Shown: piece by piece, positions 5,971-7,935 of the stretch
Numbering within the stretch: the first letter of the stretch is position 1
Layout of the letters: the number at the start of each line of letters is the position of its first letter
Assembly: GCA_963649145.1 (NCBI GenBank)
Contig: CAVJGI010000097.1
Span: 1 to 7,935 of the forward strand
DNA from: SVKR01 sp963649145
GTDB lineage: Bacteria; Bacillota; Clostridia; Oscillospirales; Oscillospiraceae
Length of the DNA: 7,935 bases
Direction of reading: 5' to 3'
Notes under the pieces: model-generated
Database searches by the model: none
What the model was told of the DNA's origin: nothing
What the model saw: the letters and a program-made list of their open reading frames with translations, nothing else
Translations under genes and position numbers: made by a program

Positions 5971-6885
5971 ATGCGGGAGGCGGTTATCAGCTTTCCCATG
6001 TTCGGCGAGAATTTCGCCATAGACCCGCCGTACAGCATCCATATCGGCTCGTTTGAGATCTATTTTTACGGCATCATCATCGCGATCGGCTTTCTGCTCG
6101 CACTGTGGTACACGTCGCGCAACTGCCGCCGCTTCGATATCACGATGGACGCGGTGTATGACTACGTGATCTGGGCGGTCATCCTCGCCGTCATCTGCGC
6201 GCGGCTTTATTACTGCATCACCTATGTGGACGAAAACGGGACCCACGTCTATTTGCAGGACCCGGCGTCCTTCCTCCGCATCCGGGACGGCGGGCTCGCC
6301 ATTTACGGCGGCGTCATCGGCGCGATCATCGCGCTGCTGCTGCGCGCCCACCGGCGGCATGAGAGCGTCTGGCCCGCGATGGACATCATGGGCTTCGGGC
6401 TGCTCATCGGTCAGCTCGTCGGGCGCTGGGGCAACTTCTTCAACCGCGAGGCTTACGGCTACGAGACGGACATCTTCTGCCGCATGGGGCTGACGCTCAA
6501 CGGCACGACGATCTATGTCCACCCGACGTTTTTGTACGAGAGTCTCTGGAATCTGTTAGGGCTCATTCTGATGCACCTGCACAGCAAGAAGCACCGGCGC
6601 TATCAGGGGCAGTATTTCCTCTTTTACGTCCTCTGGTACGGCGTGGGTCGCGCGATGATCGAGGGGCTGCGGTCCGACTCGCTCTGGCTCATTCCGAACG
6701 TCATCCGCGTGTCCCAGCTGCTCGCGGGCGTCACCGCCGCCCTCGCCGCCGCCGCGCTCATTGTGAACGCCGTCCGGCTGAAAAAGGGGCTGAGACCGCT
6801 TGTCGGCAAGGCTCTTGACACGGGTGATACAATGAAAGAGGAAGCCCCCTCCCCCGCCGGAACGCCGGACGGCACGGCGGAATAA
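5971..6885 (+). CDS. lgt: Phosphatidylglycerol--prolipoprotein diacylglyceryl transferase
   Basis: Lgt moves a diacylglyceryl group from phosphatidylglycerol onto the lipobox cysteine of prolipoproteins, the first step of lipoprotein maturation in the cytoplasmic membrane. The 304-residue protein shows the family landmarks: SIHIGSFEIYFYG near the start (22-34), GGLAIYGGVIGA (107-118), the Lgt signature GRWGNFFNREAYG (151-163), HPTFLYE (184-190) and GRAMIEGLRSDSLW (226-239). Hydrophobic stretches near 30-47, 66-84, 109-124, 136-151, 188-202, 215-228 and 248-267 fit a seven-helix membrane protein. The last ~25 residues are hydrophilic and Pro/Glu/Gly-rich. The start at 5971 has GAAAGGA 13 bases upstream, overlapping the end of yfmH, which is a rather long spacing; M10 at 5998 is an alternative but has no better site. 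It is the third gene of the operon. Family identity is secure. Confidence 0.96.
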   Translation: MREAVISFPMFGENFAIDPPYSIHIGSFEIYFYGIIIAIGFLLALWYTSRNCRRFDITMDAVYDYVIWAVILAVICARLYYCITYVDENGTHVYLQDPASFLRIRDGGLAIYGGVIGAIIALLLRAHRRHESVWPAMDIMGFGLLIGQLVGRWGNFFNREAYGYETDIFCRMGLTLNGTTIYVHPTFLYESLWNLLGLILMHLHSKKHRRYQGQYFLFYVLWYGVGRAMIEGLRSDSLWLIPNVIRVSQLLAGVTAALAAAALIVNAVRLKKGLRPLVGKALDTGDTMKEEAPSPAGTPDGTAE

Positions 6886-6906
6886 ACTGGAAAAACAAAT
6901 CACCTT

Positions 6907-6915
6907 AAAGGAGGT
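6907..6915 (+). promoter_or_regulatory. Consensus Shine-Dalgarno for the 196-residue protein gene
   Basis: AAAGGAGGT is a full complement to the 16S anti-Shine-Dalgarno, nine bases before the ATG at 6925. It is the strongest ribosome binding site in the window and suggests high translation of this small acidic protein. Confidence 0.85.
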
Positions 6916-6924
6916 CAATTTATC

Positions 6925-7515
6925 ATGGATTTTGAAGAGATCAAGAACAAGGTGCTGAGCGCGTTCGGTCAGGCTGCGGACAGTGCAAAGGACCTCGCCG
7001 GCAAAGCTGCCGACGGCGCGAAGGACCTCGCCGGCAAAGCGGCGGACAAGGCCAAGGCGGGCACCCGCATCGCGAAGCTGAGCATGGACCTCGCCTCCGC
7101 AAAAGAGGCGCAGAAGAAGACCTATCTGGAGATCGGCCGCGAGTATTACAGCCAGCACAAGGATGAGCCGGAAGACTTCTTCACCCAGCTCTTCGCGGAG
7201 GTCGCCGCCGCGGACAAGAAGATCGAGGAGCTCACCACCGAGATCGCCGAGCTGAAGGCGAGCATGTCCGCCCCCGGCGTGGAGATCGAGGTGGAAGTCG
7301 AGCCCGACGACGGCAGCGACGAGGACATCGACGCCGAGGAGGACCTCGACGAGGAGGAAGACGAGGACGACGGCGGTATCGAGATCGAGATCACGATCGA
7401 GAAGACCCCCAAGCCCGCGGAGGAAGCTCCGGTCGAGGCTCCTGTTGAGGAAACTCCGGTCGAGACCCCGGCTGAGGCTCCGGCTGAGCCCGAAGCCCCG
7501 GTCGACGCGGAGTGA
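6925..7515 (+). CDS. Acidic protein with 11-residue amphipathic repeats and a coiled coil, function unknown
   Basis: I do not recognise a named family for this 196-residue protein. Four zones are visible. Residues ~1-50 are an Ala/Lys/Asp-rich helix containing 11-residue repeats (LSAFGQAADSA 11-21, KDLAGKAADGA 22-32, KDLAGKAADKA 33-43), the periodicity of synuclein- and LEA-type membrane-binding helices. Residues ~51-114 look like a helical hairpin or coiled coil (YLEIGREYYSQH 67-78, then KIEELTTEIAELKASM 99-114) and seem the most domain-like part. Residues ~119-160 are extremely acidic (DEEEDEDD). Residues ~161-196 are a Pro/Glu/Ala/Val tail (APVE, TPVE, APAE units). There is no signal peptide, transmembrane helix or lipobox. 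It starts 39 bases after lgt, probably in the same operon, and ends before a strong terminator. A role at the membrane surface or as a stress-protective protein would fit the repeats, but this is inference. Confidence 0.85.
   Translation: MDFEEIKNKVLSAFGQAADSAKDLAGKAADGAKDLAGKAADKAKAGTRIAKLSMDLASAKEAQKKTYLEIGREYYSQHKDEPEDFFTQLFAEVAAADKKIEELTTEIAELKASMSAPGVEIEVEVEPDDGSDEDIDAEEDLDEEEDEDDGGIEIEITIEKTPKPAEEAPVEAPVEETPVETPAEAPAEPEAPVDAE
6988..7053 (+). repeat. 33-base tandem repeat (two copies) encoding 11-residue helix units
   Basis: Copies at 6988-7020 and 7021-7053 encode KDLAGKAADGA and KDLAGKAADKA. Their first 20 bases are identical and later codons differ at wobble positions (GCT versus GCG, for example), which indicates a fairly recent in-frame duplication with some divergence. 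A more diverged third unit precedes them at 6955-6987. Confidence 0.9.
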
Positions 7516-7542
7516 GTCGGACATAGCTCCGGTATGCAAACG

Positions 7543-7579
7543 GCACCCCAAGAGCGTTTTGCTTTTGGGGTGCTTTTTT
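7543..7579 (+). terminator. Intrinsic terminator of the yfmF-yfmH-lgt operon
   Basis: GCACCCCAAGAGC (7543-7555) pairs with GCTTTTGGGGTGC (7561-7573) through 13 pairs, one of them G-U, around a GTTTT loop. TTTTTT (7574-7579) follows directly. It lies 27 bases after the stop codon of the 196-residue protein. This is a textbook rho-independent terminator. Confidence 0.95.
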
Positions 7580-7612
7580 GTGCTGTGCGGCGCGGGGGAA
7601 GTAAAAGTTGAA

Positions 7613-7628
7613 CGCGCCTGCGGGCGCG
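7613..7628. repeat. Inverted repeat CGCGCC/GGCGCG
   Basis: CGCGCC (7613-7618) and GGCGCG (7623-7628) flank a TGCG loop. It is the first hairpin of the intergenic array. The same GGCGCG word recurs at 7654 and 7694. Confidence 0.7.
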
Positions 7629-7643
7629 AGGATTTGATTTGTT

Positions 7644-7660
7644 TCGCGCCGTAGGCGCGA
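7644..7660. repeat. Inverted repeat TCGCGCC/GGCGCGA
   Basis: Perfect 7-bp arms (7644-7650 and 7654-7660) flank a GTA loop. It abuts the next hairpin with no spacer. Confidence 0.75.
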
Positions 7661-7689
7661 CTTACTTTGCCCCTCGCGGGGAAAGTAAG
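7661..7689. repeat. Long hairpin CTTACTTT...AAAGTAAG with GC-rich tip
   Basis: CTTACTTT (7661-7668) pairs with AAAGTAAG (7682-7689). Inside it CCCC (7670-7673) pairs with GGGG (7678-7681) around TCGC, with one unpaired G at 7669. The tip CCCCTCGCGGGG is identical to the 12 bases at 3203-3214 in the glmM leader. Confidence 0.8.
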
Positions 7690-7700
7690 CAAAGGCGCGG

Positions 7701-7736
7701 TTAAGGGAAAACCCTTTCGAATGGGTTTTCCCTTAA
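7701..7736. repeat. 36-base near-perfect palindrome
   Basis: TTAAGGGAAAACCC (7701-7714) and its exact complement (7723-7736) surround TTTCGAAT, whose central TTCGAA is itself a palindrome. Only one symmetric T-T mismatch (7715/7722) breaks full symmetry. There is no U-tract on either side, so a terminator role is unlikely. Confidence 0.85.
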
Positions 7737-7755
7737 CAATCCCTTTCCTGAACGA

Positions 7756-7781
7756 CCAAGAGGGTCTGACGACCCCCTTGG
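7756..7781. repeat. Inverted repeat CCAAG-GGGTC/GACCC-CTTGG
   Basis: CCAAG (7756-7760) and GGGTC (7762-7766) pair with GACCC (7771-7775) and CTTGG (7777-7781). There is one A/C mismatch (7761/7776) and a TGAC loop. Confidence 0.75.
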
Positions 7782-7885
7782 ATTCCCCCTAAAACGGAAG
7801 CTGGTCCGGTCTTACTGGGGCGGTAGACACAACCCGTGCAAACGCCGGTCACGCACCCTCAACCAAAGAGTCCAAAATTTAAAAC

Positions 7886-7900
7886 CGCGGCGAAGCCGCG
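7886..7900. repeat. Inverted repeat CGCGGC/GCCGCG
   Basis: Perfect 6-bp GC arms flank a GAA loop, just before the minus-strand terminator hairpin. Confidence 0.7.
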
Positions 7901-7905
7901 ACCTT

Positions 7906-7932
7906 AGAAAAATGCTCCCCCGAAAGGGGAGC
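7906..7932 (-). terminator. Probable minus-strand intrinsic terminator at the right edge
   Basis: Arms GCTCCCC (7914-7920) and GGGGAGC (7926-7932) flank a 5-base loop. Read on the minus strand the hairpin is followed by ATTTTTC, a usable U-tract. It implies a leftward gene or RNA ending just beyond the right edge of the window, convergent with the yfmF operon. Confidence 0.7.
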
Positions 7933-7935
7933 TGT

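Larger units (their letters stand above)
7600..7910. repeat. Gene-free, palindrome-rich intergenic element
   Basis: No credible gene is seen on either strand here. The stretch holds six successive hairpin-forming inverted repeats, annotated one by one. GGCGCG or its complement occurs five times between 7613 and 7699, so longer-range pairing is also possible, for example 7613-7618 with 7694-7699, which would enclose two inner hairpins. The sequence after about 7700 is less GC-rich than the flanking genes. It sits between a plus-strand terminator (7543-7579) and a minus-strand terminator (7906-7932), so probably between convergent genes. The layout resembles dispersed palindromic repeats found between genes in many bacteria; a structured noncoding RNA is the alternative. 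Its borders are approximate. Confidence 0.6.

Noticed and set aside
4422..6038. Long minus-strand open frame opposite yfmH
   Set aside because: A GC-rich antisense frame, rich in Arg/Ala/Val/His with no motifs, while the plus strand encodes a clear M16 peptidase.
6815..6833. TTGACA followed by TACAAT near the end of lgt, as a promoter for the 196-residue protein gene
   Set aside because: The spacing is only 7 bases, far from the 16-18 needed, and no other -10 lies at a proper distance.
6556..7692. Minus-strand open frame of 378 codons opposite lgt and the acidic-protein gene
   Set aside because: Its composition (Leu/Asp/Arg-rich strings opposite Glu/Asp codons) is an antisense shadow. It runs through the plus-strand terminator and the palindromic element, and has no recognisable domain.
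7690..7910. Possible tRNA or known small RNA in the gene-free stretch
   Set aside because: No cloverleaf with a T-loop (GTTCRA) or CCA end was found, and none of the hairpins matched a riboswitch or small-RNA class I recognise.
7600..7935. CRISPR array or transposon ends
   Set aside because: The inverted repeats differ from one another and are not regularly spaced direct repeats; no transposase gene and no target-site duplication are visible.

Overview
The window looks like a chromosomal segment of a GC-rich member of the Clostridia (Bacillota), most likely in or near the Oscillospirales. The basis is gene content: MurT, the paired M16 proteins YfmF/YfmH, and a stand-alone GlmU-like acetyltransferase next to GlmM. 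Third codon positions are mostly G or C, and Shine-Dalgarno sites are strong. The placement is an inference from families, not a measured phylogeny.

Layout. Two operons diverge from a short intergenic region at about 3182-3376. Leftward (minus strand) runs a cell-envelope precursor operon: glmM (phosphoglucosamine mutase), then a left-handed beta-helix acetyltransferase-like protein joined by a one-base stop/start overlap, then a murT homologue (lipid II amidation) 16 bases further on. It has a near-consensus promoter (TTGACA, 17-base spacer, TAAAAT) and ends at a long hairpin at 56-88. Beyond that hairpin an extended -10 promoter points left out of the window. Rightward (plus strand) runs yfmF and yfmH (inactive and active M16 metallopeptidase-like subunits, overlapping by 14 bases), then lgt (prolipoprotein diacylglyceryl transferase), then a 196-residue acidic protein of unknown function with 11-residue amphipathic repeats. 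This operon ends at a strong intrinsic terminator at 7543-7579.

The last 356 bases hold no gene. They carry a run of at least six hairpin-forming inverted repeats, including a 36-base near-perfect palindrome, and end in a hairpin that reads as a minus-strand terminator. The stretch therefore probably lies between two convergent transcription units and resembles a dispersed palindromic intergenic element.

How the genes work together. GlmM makes glucosamine-1-phosphate and the beta-helix protein plausibly acetylates it, which would supply peptidoglycan precursor synthesis. MurT would amidate lipid II with GatD, which is not in the window. This MurT, however, appears to lack the middle of its C-terminal domain, including the segment that supplies the catalytic Asp to GatD. 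That is the most surprising observation here. Lgt matures lipoproteins, and YfmF/YfmH have been linked to modification of elongation factor P. No mobile element, CRISPR array, rRNA or tRNA gene was seen, and no clearly new defence or mobile system is evident. The main unexplained items are the short MurT, the palindrome array and the 11-mer repeat protein.
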